Positions 8,089-17,600 of a stretch of 64,000 bases of DNA are shown here, piece after piece. Under the pieces are notes generated by a model. That model saw only the letters and a list, made by a program, of their open reading frames with translations. It did no database searches and was not told the DNA's origin. Both the position numbers and the translations under genes were made by a program. The DNA is from Oscillospiraceae bacterium (lineage in GTDB: Bacteria; Bacillota; Clostridia; Oscillospirales; Ruminococcaceae), in contig CAADVD010000040.1 of the NCBI GenBank assembly GCA_900752435.1, forward strand, positions 58,662 to 122,661, read 5' to 3'. Position 1 is the stretch's first letter. The number at the start of each line of letters is the position of its first letter.

Positions 8089-8808
8089 CTAGTTGTTGGA
8101 AGCTGTGCAAACAGCCTCGGCCAAATCCAAAGTACCCTTGTAGATGGACTTGCCGCAGATTGCCCCGTACATCTCCAAGTTTTTAAGCGCCTCAATATCG
8201 CCCAAATTGTGAATGCCGCCGCTGGCAATGATGTTACAGCTCACCGCTTGATTGATGGCGTCCAGTTGTGCCAGATTTGGCCCCTGCAAAGTACCGTCTT
8301 TGGAAATATCCGTAAAGACGATATACTGCACGCCAATCTGCTCCATGGCCTTTGCCAGCTCCAAATAATGCACGTTGCTGGTATCGAGCCAGCCCTCCGT
8401 TGCCACCATCTCATCCTTTGCGTCAATGCCGACCACAATCCGTTCTCCGTATTCCTTGACCGCCGTCTTCACAAAGTCCGGATTTTTCACTGCAATCGAC
8501 CCCAAAATCACACGGTAAATCCCATGCGACAGATAGTAGTCAATGGCTTCCATGGTGCGAATCCCGCCGCCCAGCTCAATTTTGAGATCGGTGCTTTTAG
8601 CCATCTCCACAAACAAATCGCGGTTGACCATTTTGGCATCCTTAGCGCCGTCCAAATCCACCATGTGCAGGAATTCCGCACCAGCCTTTTTGAAGCCCTC
8701 CGCCGTCATAAACGGATTTTCTGCCACCTTTTCGACGGTGTTGAAATCGCCCTTAAACAAGCGCACACAGTTGCCGTCCTTAATATCAATCGCCGGTAAA
8801 ATGATCAT
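8089..8808 (-). CDS. hisA: ProFAR isomerase
   Basis: EC 5.3.1.16, 1-(5-phosphoribosyl)-5-[(5-phosphoribosylamino)methylideneamino]imidazole-4-carboxamide isomerase. 239 residues, barrel related to HisF. ILPAIDIKDGNCVRL is the N-terminal signature with the catalytic Asp; VFTDISKDGTLQGPN carries the second. Its ATG overlaps the hisH stop (ATGA), so the two are translationally coupled. Confidence 0.96.
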   Translation of the reverse strand: MIILPAIDIKDGNCVRLFKGDFNTVEKVAENPFMTAEGFKKAGAEFLHMVDLDGAKDAKMVNRDLFVEMAKSTDLKIELGGGIRTMEAIDYYLSHGIYRVILGSIAVKNPDFVKTAVKEYGERIVVGIDAKDEMVATEGWLDTSNVHYLELAKAMEQIGVQYIVFTDISKDGTLQGPNLAQLDAINQAVSCNIIASGGIHNLGDIEALKNLEMYGAICGKSIYKGTLDLAEAVCTASNN

Positions 8809-9410
8809 TTGGTCAATCCTCCGAAGTTTCTTAAAATGGTCAGTCCGGTTTCACCGCTCTTTTCCGGATGAAACTGCGCGCCGTAAATGTTGCCCTTGGT
8901 TGCCAGCGCCGGTACGGCTACCCCGTAATCAACCGATGCCGTAATGTTTTCCTCCGGTGTAAACGCCATATAAGAATGCACAAAGTACACACAGTCACCG
9001 TCGGACAATCCCTGTAACAGCGGATTGCTCTTGTCGTGAATGTTCAGCGCATTCCAGCCCATATGCGGAATTTTTAACCCCGTGTCCGGAATCGCATCCA
9101 CCTTGCCCGGAATCAAGCCCAATCCCTCCGCGCGACGGAATTCATAGCTTTCCTCAAACAGCATCTGCATCCCCAGACAAATACCCAAAATGGGTTTTGT
9201 CTTGACCTGCTCCTTGATTTCGTCAATCAAGTTGGTTTTCGCCAGCATCTCCATCGCAAACGGAAATGCTCCGACGCCCGGCAAAATATAGCTGTCCGCC
9301 TTTTTGATTTCATCCATGTCGTTGGTGATGACATGCTTTTCCCCTATATAAGTTAAAGCATTCTGCACGCTGAACAAGTTGCCTGCGCCATAATCAATGA
9401 TGGCAATCAT
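8805..9410 (-). CDS. hisH: Imidazole glycerol phosphate synthase glutaminase subunit
   Basis: Class I glutamine amidotransferase that supplies ammonia to HisF. 201 residues. The nucleophile elbow is GICLGMQMLF (Cys), and the His-Glu pair lies in GAQFHPEKSGETG. Overlaps hisA by four bases and follows hisB by 39 bases. Confidence 0.96.
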   Translation of the reverse strand: MIAIIDYGAGNLFSVQNALTYIGEKHVITNDMDEIKKADSYILPGVGAFPFAMEMLAKTNLIDEIKEQVKTKPILGICLGMQMLFEESYEFRRAEGLGLIPGKVDAIPDTGLKIPHMGWNALNIHDKSNPLLQGLSDGDCVYFVHSYMAFTPEENITASVDYGVAVPALATKGNIYGAQFHPEKSGETGLTILRNFGGLTK

Positions 9411-9449
9411 ACTCCTACCCCCAATTCTTGTTTCCCATGAACACCGTAT

Positions 9450-10031
9450 TTACAGCGAACCTTTGGTGGACAACGCCTGTCCATCTCCCAGCGGCTGAAC
9501 TGCGGCTTTCAGCGCATGTGCCGCCGCTTTAAACAGCGCCTCCACCTTATGATGGTCGTTTTTGCCGTACAAGCAAGTTAAATGAAGCGTAATTCCGGCA
9601 TTGAATGCCAGCGCACGGAAAAATTCCTCCACCATCTGCGTGTCCATCTCGCCGATGCGTTCACCGGCAAACTCGCAGTTGAACACCAAAAACGGCCGTC
9701 CGCTGATGTCCAGCGAAGCAAACCCCAACGCCTCATCCATCGGAATGTACGCCGAACCATAACGCGCAATGCCGCCCTTATCGCCGAGTGCTTCTCCAAG
9801 CGCCTTGCCGAGCACAATCCCTGTATCTTCAATGGAATGGTGGCAGTCCACATACAAGTCGCCCTCCACCTGTACCTCCAAATCGATGCCGGAATGCACA
9901 CTCAGCGCCGTCAGCATATGGTCGAAAAAGCCGATGCCGGTACGAACAGACGGAACTCCGCGGCCATCCAAATTCACCTTAACCGCAATTTTCGTTTCCT
10001 TGGTTTCGCGTTTCACTTCCGCCGTTCTCAT
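9450..10031 (-). CDS. hisB: Imidazoleglycerol-phosphate dehydratase
   Basis: EC 4.2.1.19, manganese-dependent dehydration of IGP. 193 residues, the monofunctional form. The metal-binding repeats are clear: FFDHMLTALSVHSG, DCHHSIEDTGIVLG and NDHHKVEALFKAAAHALK. Start overlaps the end of hisC by four bases (ATGA). Confidence 0.96.
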   Translation of the reverse strand: MRTAEVKRETKETKIAVKVNLDGRGVPSVRTGIGFFDHMLTALSVHSGIDLEVQVEGDLYVDCHHSIEDTGIVLGKALGEALGDKGGIARYGSAYIPMDEALGFASLDISGRPFLVFNCEFAGERIGEMDTQMVEEFFRALAFNAGITLHLTCLYGKNDHHKVEALFKAAAHALKAAVQPLGDGQALSTKGSL

Positions 10032-11107
10032 ACCGTTCCCTCCTTATCCGACAAACCGGATAAAATATCCGAAAGCTCTGCCAGCAACACCGCGTTTTCT
10101 TCCGGACTGCCCGTGTTAATCCGCAAATGCTCGCCCATTTTGCGCACCGCAATGGAGCGTTCCAACAATTTCGCAAAAATCTCCGGTGTTTTGGTTGTGT
10201 GCAGATAAACAAAGTTCGTGCAGGATTTGTATACCTTAGTAATCACCGGAAATTTTTCCGCCAGCGCGTCCATACCCTGCTGGAGCACCTCTTTATTCGC
10301 CACAATCTCCTGCGCCGCCTGCCGCAAATAATCCTTGTCCTGCAAGATGGTCTGCGCAAACACCTGCGATACCGTATTGGCGTTGTACGGCGACTTCACC
10401 GCTTTCAAAATGTTGGTGTACCTGCGGTTGGTCACCGCAAAGCCCACGCGCACCGCCGCCAGCCCAATGGCCTTGGAGCAGGTCTTTAAAATAATCAGAT
10501 TGTCGTAATCCTCAATTTTATCCAACAGCGACTGATTCCAGAAATCCATATACGCTTCATCAAGAATAATCAGCGCATCCGTCCCCTCAATCAGCCGAAT
10601 GACGTCCTCGCGCTTCAGTCCCAGAGACGTCGGGTTGCACGGATTGGAAAACAACAGCGCCGACACCTGATTGTCGCGGATGAACGCCAGCGTTTTGTCC
10701 ACATCAATGCTCAAATCCGCTTCCTTGGGAATCAGCACACACTCCGTTCCATATGTTTCCGCATACTGCCGGTACATGCTAAAATCGTTCTCAAACGCCG
10801 CCAGCTTCTGTCCCTTTTCATAGAACGTCGCGCTCATCAGCGCCAGCACCTCGTCCGAACCATCAAACGCCGTCACCAGCTCCGGATTTACACCGTAATA
10901 GTCGCCAAATGCCTTACAAAGCTCTTTGGCATAAGGATCGGGATAGCGGTTGAACGAAATGTCAAGCAGTTTCTCCTGCAAACGTTTCACTTGCTCCGGC
11001 TGTAAATTTCGATACGACTCGTTGGCGTCCAGCCGAATGCGGTAAGTACCGGTAATCGGTTCATACGGAACCAAATCGCGAATATGTTTCGGGGTTGTGT
11101 ATTTCAC
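10028..11107 (-). CDS. hisC: Histidinol-phosphate aminotransferase
   Basis: EC 2.6.1.9, PLP-dependent class II aminotransferase that makes histidinol phosphate. 359 residues. PLP lysine in TCSKAIGLAAVRVG; the Asn/Asp contacts are in FSNPCNPTS and LDEAYMDF. Starts 26 bases after hisD. Confidence 0.95.
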   Translation of the reverse strand: MKYTTPKHIRDLVPYEPITGTYRIRLDANESYRNLQPEQVKRLQEKLLDISFNRYPDPYAKELCKAFGDYYGVNPELVTAFDGSDEVLALMSATFYEKGQKLAAFENDFSMYRQYAETYGTECVLIPKEADLSIDVDKTLAFIRDNQVSALLFSNPCNPTSLGLKREDVIRLIEGTDALIILDEAYMDFWNQSLLDKIEDYDNLIILKTCSKAIGLAAVRVGFAVTNRRYTNILKAVKSPYNANTVSQVFAQTILQDKDYLRQAAQEIVANKEVLQQGMDALAEKFPVITKVYKSCTNFVYLHTTKTPEIFAKLLERSIAVRKMGEHLRINTGSPEENAVLLAELSDILSGLSDKEGTV

Positions 11108-11133
11108 AACTCACCCTCCATTCCTACAGGTAA

Positions 11134-12420
11134 TTATTGATAGCGCACAATGATGGAGTTGGCGTGTGCCGTCAAGCCCTCTTTGTTGGCCAACAGCACG
11201 ATGTCGTCATGCGCTTGGCGAAGCGCTTCGTCGGTGTAATAAATATAGCTGGATTTCTTAATGAACGCATCCACAGACAGCGGCGAGAAAAAGCGCGCCG
11301 TACCGCTGGTTGGCAGAACGTGGTTCGGTCCAGCGTAGTAATCGCCGAGCGGTTCGGGGGCATAGTTGCCCAAGAACACCGAACCGGCGTTGTCGAGCCT
11401 GCCGATGTATTCCATTGGATTTTGGAGCATCACTTCCAAGTGCTCCGGCGCAAACTCATTGGCCAGTTCCACCGCATAATTTACATCCTCGCACACAAAG
11501 ATTGCACCATAATCGCGCAGGGACTGTTCGATGATGTCCTTTCTGGACAAATCCTGAACCTGACGCTCCAGCTCCTGCACCGTCTCTTCTGCCAGCTTCT
11601 GGGAAGTCGTAATCAAAATCGCAGAAGCGAGCTTATCGTGCTCTGCCTGAGACATCAAATCCGCCGCCACAAATTTTGCCGGAGCGGTTTCGTCCGCCAA
11701 AATCAAAATCTCGCTCGGACCGGCAATCATATCGATGTCCACCGTACCGTACAGCAGTTTCTTTGCCGTGGCCACAAAAATATTGCCCGGGCCTACAATC
11801 TTATCCACTTTCGGTACTGTCTGCGTGCCATATGCCAGCGCCGCAATCGCCTGCGCACCGCCCAGCAAGAACACGCGGTCCACGCCGCACAGCGCCGCCG
11901 CCACCAGAATATCCGGATTGGCCGTGCCATCGGAAAGCGGCGGTGTCACCATGATGATTTCTTCCACGCCTGCAATCTTGGCCGGAATGGCATTCATCAG
12001 CACGGAGGACGGATACGCCGCCGTACCGCCCGGTACATACAATCCCACGCGTTTGAGTCCGCGAATCCGCTGTCCCATGATAACCCCGTTGGCCTTCGGA
12101 TTGATGAAGCTCTGCTGTTTTTGACGGTTGTGGAAATCGCTGATGTTCTCAATGGCGTTGAGAAGCGCGTCCACATACCCTTGGTCGGCATTCGACAGGG
12201 CGTCGTTGATTTCGTCGCGCGGCACTTCGATGAATTTCGGCAATTTGCCGTCAAATTTTTCCGTGTAGGCGAGCAAAGCTTCGTCGCCTTTTGCTTTTAC
12301 ATCGTCAATGATTTGGGTAACCGTTTCCGTCACCGCTTTGCCCACTTCGGTGCTTCTGCTTTTGAGCAAATCCATATAAGAGCGTTCCGCTTTGCCGTCT
12401 GCTTGAATAATTTCAATCAT
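11134..12420 (-). CDS. hisD: Histidinol dehydrogenase
   Basis: EC 1.1.1.23, NAD- and zinc-dependent oxidation of histidinol to histidine, last step of the pathway. 428 residues, normal length. The stretch DMIAGPSEILILAD and the zinc-ligand region MSQAEHDKLASAIL are diagnostic. Lies between hisG and hisC in one transcript. Confidence 0.96.
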   Translation of the reverse strand: MIEIIQADGKAERSYMDLLKSRSTEVGKAVTETVTQIIDDVKAKGDEALLAYTEKFDGKLPKFIEVPRDEINDALSNADQGYVDALLNAIENISDFHNRQKQQSFINPKANGVIMGQRIRGLKRVGLYVPGGTAAYPSSVLMNAIPAKIAGVEEIIMVTPPLSDGTANPDILVAAALCGVDRVFLLGGAQAIAALAYGTQTVPKVDKIVGPGNIFVATAKKLLYGTVDIDMIAGPSEILILADETAPAKFVAADLMSQAEHDKLASAILITTSQKLAEETVQELERQVQDLSRKDIIEQSLRDYGAIFVCEDVNYAVELANEFAPEHLEVMLQNPMEYIGRLDNAGSVFLGNYAPEPLGDYYAGPNHVLPTSGTARFFSPLSVDAFIKKSSYIYYTDEALRQAHDDIVLLANKEGLTAHANSIIVRYQ

Positions 12421-12437
12421 GCTGTTTCTTCCTTTCC

Positions 12438-13064
12438 TCAGAGTGCCTGTTCAATCAGTCCAATGATGTGTTCGATTTCCTGCTGGTACATTTTCAGGCT
12501 GACGGTGTTGACAATCAGACGGGCGGAAATTTTCGCCACATCTTCATATACTTCCAGTCCGTTTTCGCGCAGAGTGGAACCCGTCTCCACAATATCCACA
12601 ATTGCGTCCGCTAAATTCAGAAGCGGCGCCAATTCTACGGAGCCTTCGATTTTGACAATTTTGACGTCCATCCCTTTGGTGTCAAAGAATTTCCGCGCCA
12701 CATTGGGGTATTTGGTGGCAATCACCTTTTCCGCATGTCCGGCGTAAAAATCCACGCCCTTTTTTCCAGCCAGTGCAAATTTGCACTTTCCAAAGCCCAA
12801 ATCCGTCACTTCAAAGAAGCTTCCGCCGTATTCCATGATGGTGTCTTTGCCGACCACGCCCATGTCGCACACACCGTGTTCGATATAAGTAATCACGTCA
12901 GCGGCTTTCGCCAATACGATTTCCAGATTCGCATCCGGAATCTCCAAAATCAATTTTCTGCCCTTGTTGTGCAGCTGTTCGCAGTTGAAACCCAGCTTTT
13001 CAAACAGCGCAACCGTGTCTTTTTCCAGTCTTCCTTTTGTCAATGCAATCCGAATCGGTCTCAT
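12438..13064 (-). CDS. hisG: ATP phosphoribosyltransferase, short catalytic subunit
   Basis: EC 2.4.2.17, first and committed step of histidine synthesis. At 208 residues this is the short form, which lacks the C-terminal regulatory domain and depends on HisZ. IRIALTKGRLEKDTV is the N-terminus; the PRPP loop lies near IVDIVETGSTLRENGL. hisZ is encoded just upstream, as expected for the hetero-octamer. Confidence 0.96.
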   Translation of the reverse strand: MRPIRIALTKGRLEKDTVALFEKLGFNCEQLHNKGRKLILEIPDANLEIVLAKAADVITYIEHGVCDMGVVGKDTIMEYGGSFFEVTDLGFGKCKFALAGKKGVDFYAGHAEKVIATKYPNVARKFFDTKGMDVKIVKIEGSVELAPLLNLADAIVDIVETGSTLRENGLEVYEDVAKISARLIVNTVSLKMYQQEIEHIIGLIEQAL

Positions 13065-13076
13065 ACAGTTCCCTCT

Positions 13077-14270
13077 TTATAAATTGATGGTTTTTACAGT
13101 ATCCGTAATCACGTCCAAGCGCGCAATGCCCTTTTCCTTGGCATACGCCAACGCCTGCTCCGCAGTGTCGCACAGCGAATATTCCGTGACAATTTTCAGT
13201 TCTGCCAATTGGTTGATGTACTCCAGCGCCTTAATCTGGTACGCTTCTTCCGCAAACACCAGCACTTCCACCGGTGCGACAAAATGCGGTTTGCCGGACA
13301 AGAGCGCCTTCACCGCCGAATCCACATTGACCGCAAAGCCCACAGCCCCCAAGTCCTCGCCAAACTCGCGCAGTAAGCTGTCATACCGCCCGCCGGAAAG
13401 TACTTCTTCGCCGTAGCCCTCTACATAGCCTTTGAACACGATTCCCGTGTAATAGTCATTGCGGTTGACAATGCCCAAATCCACCGTCAATTTTTCTGCC
13501 AATCCAAGCGCAGTAAGGGATTCATACAAGCTTTCCAAATAAGCCAGTACTTCAATGGTCGCCGAATCATGAATCAGCTCTTTCGCTTTTTGGAACACTT
13601 CCCGGCCGCCAAATAAACGAGGCAGCAGCTTAATCACCGAAGCGGTTTCCTGCTCGTTCAAATCGTCCAACACATCGTTGAGCGCCGGATAGTTTTTCTC
13701 CTCAATCAGCTGACGAATGGTTTCCTTGGTAGAAACGGACACGTTGAGCGCTTTCATCAAGCTGTTGAAAATTCCAATGTGTCCCAGCTCAATGCGGAAA
13801 TTCTCAATCTTCAAATTCTGCAATGCTTTTGCCGCCGTCACTAAGACCTCAATATCGGATTTCGGATTGCTCACACCGATTAACTCAATACCGGTCTGCA
13901 TGCGTTCGTCGCTTCTTCCGCGCAGCGACGGGTTGCTCGAAAAGACGGACTGGTTGTAGTACAGCCGCAAAGGCATGGACTCGTTTTTCAAACGAGTCGA
14001 ACAAAGTCTCGCAATCGGCATCGTCGAATCCGGACGCAAAACCATCAACCGGCCTTTTGCGTCTGTCAGCTTATACATCTGTTCAATCGGCATTCCGCTT
14101 TCCGGTACGTTGAACACATCCAAAAACTCAATGCTCGGTGTAACCACCTCATGATAACCGCGAAACTGAAACGCATCGCGCAATTTATTCTCGATGGTTT
14201 TCCGCAAAACCGCTTCTTCAAACAGGTAATCCTTTGTTCCCTCCGGTGTGATGAGCTTATTTTTCTTCAT
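13077..14270 (-). CDS. hisZ: ATP phosphoribosyltransferase regulatory subunit
   Basis: HisZ, a catalytically inactive relative of histidyl-tRNA synthetase that binds HisG and mediates histidine feedback. 397 residues, class II synthetase fold: TPEGTKDYLFEEA at the start, motif 2 region MVLRPDSTMPIARLCSTRL, motif 3-like LSGGRYDSLLREFG. The C-terminal part resembles a shortened anticodon-binding domain. It is the first gene of the operon, with AAAGGGGA nine bases before the ATG. Confidence 0.93.
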   Translation of the reverse strand: MKKNKLITPEGTKDYLFEEAVLRKTIENKLRDAFQFRGYHEVVTPSIEFLDVFNVPESGMPIEQMYKLTDAKGRLMVLRPDSTMPIARLCSTRLKNESMPLRLYYNQSVFSSNPSLRGRSDERMQTGIELIGVSNPKSDIEVLVTAAKALQNLKIENFRIELGHIGIFNSLMKALNVSVSTKETIRQLIEEKNYPALNDVLDDLNEQETASVIKLLPRLFGGREVFQKAKELIHDSATIEVLAYLESLYESLTALGLAEKLTVDLGIVNRNDYYTGIVFKGYVEGYGEEVLSGGRYDSLLREFGEDLGAVGFAVNVDSAVKALLSGKPHFVAPVEVLVFAEEAYQIKALEYINQLAELKIVTEYSLCDTAEQALAYAKEKGIARLDVITDTVKTINL

Positions 14271-14311
14271 CGATGTGAGTCCCCTTTGACTACTTATAAT
14301 TTACTTTATTG

Positions 14312-14347
14312 TGGTAATACTTTACCATAGTAAAATGCTATTGTCAA
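14312..14347 (-). promoter_or_regulatory. his operon promoter with overlapping operator
   Basis: Minus-strand -35 TTGACA (14342-14347), 17-base spacer, -10 TAAAGT (14319-14324). Over the -10 lies the inverted repeat TGGTAA-N4-TTACCA (14312-14317 with 14322-14327), flanked by further TTTACT/AGTAAA pieces. The position fits a repressor site. The Firmicute HisR/YerC (TrpR-like) regulator is a possible ligand, but that is inference. Confidence 0.6.
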
Positions 14348-14689
14348 GTCCTTATTTTAATTCCTCGACAATTCTTCTGATTTATCTAGTTCTGCTTAGC
14401 GTTTCCGCTCTCATCTATTACAATTGCACAACAGGCAACGGTATTTGATTTTTGAAAAACCCTTTCACTATTCCCTCGTTTTAGGGAAAAAGTTGCACGC
14501 AAACGTGCAACTTTAGAGAAAAAACTTCAAGCGAATTTAAAACTTTGTATAAACGCACAAAATATTTCCGTATAATTCATACAATATCACAACATCCACA
14601 GCAAAAGCAATGCGCCGCCACCCTCATCCGAGCAAAAAAGCAACCTCCACACCCCAATTTCCATCGGTGCGTCATTTGCAATTTGCAAT
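14348..14689. other. Non-coding gap between polC and the his promoter
   Basis: AT-rich 3' region of polC with no supportable gene. It holds the terminator at 14489-14514, a small neighbouring hairpin TTCCCT/AGGGAA (14471-14488), and a short direct repeat of ATTTGCA near 14674-14687. Confidence 0.6.
14489..14514 (-). terminator. Intrinsic terminator after polC
   Basis: Perfect 11-bp stem AAAGTTGCACG/CGTGCAACTTT (14489-14499 with 14504-14514) with a 4-base loop, running into a T stretch on the minus strand. It should separate the polC transcript from the his promoter. A near-identical hairpin occurs at 49244-49271. Confidence 0.8.
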
Positions 14690-17600
14690 TTAAAAGAAAG
14701 TCGTCTGTGAAGTTTTCGGCAGTTTGCCCAACGCGCCCAACTGGTCGAGCGCTTCAATGACGGTTTTCGACACGCCGGAACGCGTCTGCACCTCATCCAC
14801 TGAAATGTATTCTCCCTGCTGGCCGGCCTCATACAAGTTGTGTGCCGCCGCTTCGCCAACGCCCTTGAGTGCGGCAAACGGCAAACGGATTTTTCCATCC
14901 TCTATGGTGTATTTGGTCGCGTGTGAACGGTATAAATCAATCGGCAAGAACGAGAAACCGCGCGCCAGCACTTCGTTGATGATGAGAATGGTATTGAATT
15001 CGTCGTCTTCCTTGACGGAGCGGTCGTTGCCCTTATTCAGCAACTGTTCCAGCCGGAAACGCACCGCGCTTCTGCCCTGAACCGCTTCTTCCGCGTCAAA
15101 ATCGCCGTTGCGCACCGTGAAGTACGCCGCATAAAATTCCAGCGGATAATGCACCTTGTACCAACCCAGCCGCACCGCCGCAATGTCATACGCCGCCGCA
15201 TGCGCCTTCGGGAACATGTACTTGATTTTCATACAGCTGTCGATGTACCATTCCGGCACGCCGTTCTCGCGCATAGCCGTTAAGTGTACATCCGTCAGCA
15301 GTTTGGTGGCGTTGCCCTTACGCGTAATCTCCATGATTTTAAATGCCATATCCGGGTCAAGCCCCTTGTAAATCAAGTAGGTCATGATGCTGTCACGCGT
15401 TCCGATCACCTCACTGATGGTGCAGGTGCCGTTTTTAATCAAGTCCTGCGCGTTGCCCAGCCATACGTCCGTTCCGTGCGACAGGCCGGAAATTTGCAGT
15501 AAATCCGAAAAGTTTTTCGGCTGTGCGTCAATGAGCATCTGCCGTACAAACGGCGTGCCCATCTCCGGCAATCCAAACGTTCCCGTTTTGCTGTAAATAT
15601 CGTCCGGCGTTACGCCGAGCGGCTCGGTGGAGGTAAACAGCTGGTACACCAACGGGTCGTTCATCGGCACATCCAATACACTGGTTCCCGTCAGGTCTTC
15701 GATGTGCTTGAAGTGCGTCGGCCCGACATGCCCCAGCTCGTCCAATTTCAGAATCGTATCGTGCAGGCTGTGGAAGTCGAAGTGCGTGGTAATCACATCG
15801 GAATTGACGTCGTTCGCCGGATGCTGAACCGGTGTAAAATCATACACTTCATAGTTGGACGGAATAACCACCATGCCGCCGGGATGCTGTCCGGTTGTTC
15901 GCTTCACACCGGTACAGCCGATGGACAGCCGGTTTTCCTCCGCTTTGTGGGCAACGCGCCCAACGGATTCCAAATATTTCTTCACAAAGCCATACGCCGT
16001 TTTGTCCGCTACCGTACCGATGGTGCCAGCCTTAAATACATGGTCTTTACCAAACAATTCCTCCGTGTAGCGGTGTGCGCGCGACTGGTATTCATCGGCA
16101 AAGTTTAAGTCGATATCCGGCGCTTTGTCGCCGTTAAAGCCTAAGAACGTTTCAAACGGAATGTCATGCCCATCGCCTGTCAGCTTCGTGCCGCAGTTCG
16201 GACAATTTTTCTCCGGCAAATCAAAGCCGGAACCGACTGAACCGTCCGTGATAAATTCGCTGTACCGGCACTTATGGCAAAGATAGTGCGGCGGCAAGGG
16301 GTTTACTTCCGAAATACCGGACATCGTGGCCGCAAAGGATGAACCGACTGAACCTCGCGAACCCACTTGATAACCGTCCTGCACAGACTTATACACCAGT
16401 TTCTGCGCAATCATATAAAGCACTGCAAATCCGTGCTTGATGATGGAAGTCAGCTCACGCTCCAGACGCTTTTGCACGATATCCGGAAGCGGGTCGCCGT
16501 ACATTTTATGGGCTCGTTCGTAACACAACCGCTGCAATTCCTCTTCTGAACCGGCGATTTCCGGCGTGTAGGTGCCGTTCGGAAATGCACGCACATCCGG
16601 ATCAATCTGATCGGCAATGGCATTGGTGTTGGTGACCACAATCTCATAAGCCTTTTCCTTGCCCAGATATGCAAATTCCTCCAACATTTCATCGGTCGTG
16701 CGCAAATACAGCGGCGGCTGGTTGGCGGCATCTTTGAACTTCATACCGGACATCAAAATTTCCCGGAAAATACTGTCGCCCTTGTTCAGAAAATGCACGT
16801 CGCAGGTCGCCACGACCGGAATGTTCAGCGCTTCTCCAAGATTCACGATGGTTTGGTTGAACTCCTTGATGCGCTCCATATCCGGCACCATGCGTTCGCG
16901 CACCATGTACTCGTTGTTTCCAAGCGGCTGAATCTCTAGGTAGTCGTAGAATTTTGCAATGTCGCACAACTCTTTCCACGGTTTCCCGGCAACAACGGCA
17001 CGGTAAAGCTCCCCTGCTTCACAGGCGCTCCCGACAATCAGCCCTTCGCGGTACTTAATCAGCTCGCTTTTGGGAATGCGCGGTTTTTTGAAGAAATAAT
17101 TCAAATGCGCATACGAAATCAATCGGTACAGGTTTTTGAGCCCGACGTTGTTTTTTACCAGCAGAATTTGATGGTAGGTCGGCAGTTTTTTGGGGTCTAC
17201 GCCGCCCAGTTTGGCGTTGATGTCCTGTACGGTTTCAATGCCGCGCTGTTCTTTCATCATCACACGCAGTTTGATGAAAATGCGAGCCAGCACATCCGCA
17301 TCGTCGCAGGCACGGTGATGATGGAAATCGCCCACTTTGAGGTGCTCGGCCACCAAATTCAGCTTGTGCTTTTTCAGTTCCGGCAAAAGCTGGCGGCAAA
17401 TCGGCACGGTATCAATCGACGTAAACGGCCGTGACAACCCACTGCGGCTGGCGGCAATCTCAATAAAGCTCATATCGAACGGCGCGTTGTGTGCAATCAG
17501 CGGTGCATCTCCGCAGAAATCCAGAAACATCTGCATGGCTTCTGCTTCTTTGGGCGCATCCTTCACCATCTCATCGGTGATACTCGTCAATTCCATAATC

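Noticed and set aside
11137..12747. 536-residue open frame on the plus strand
   Set aside because: Antisense shadow of hisD and hisG; no ribosome site and no recognisable domain.
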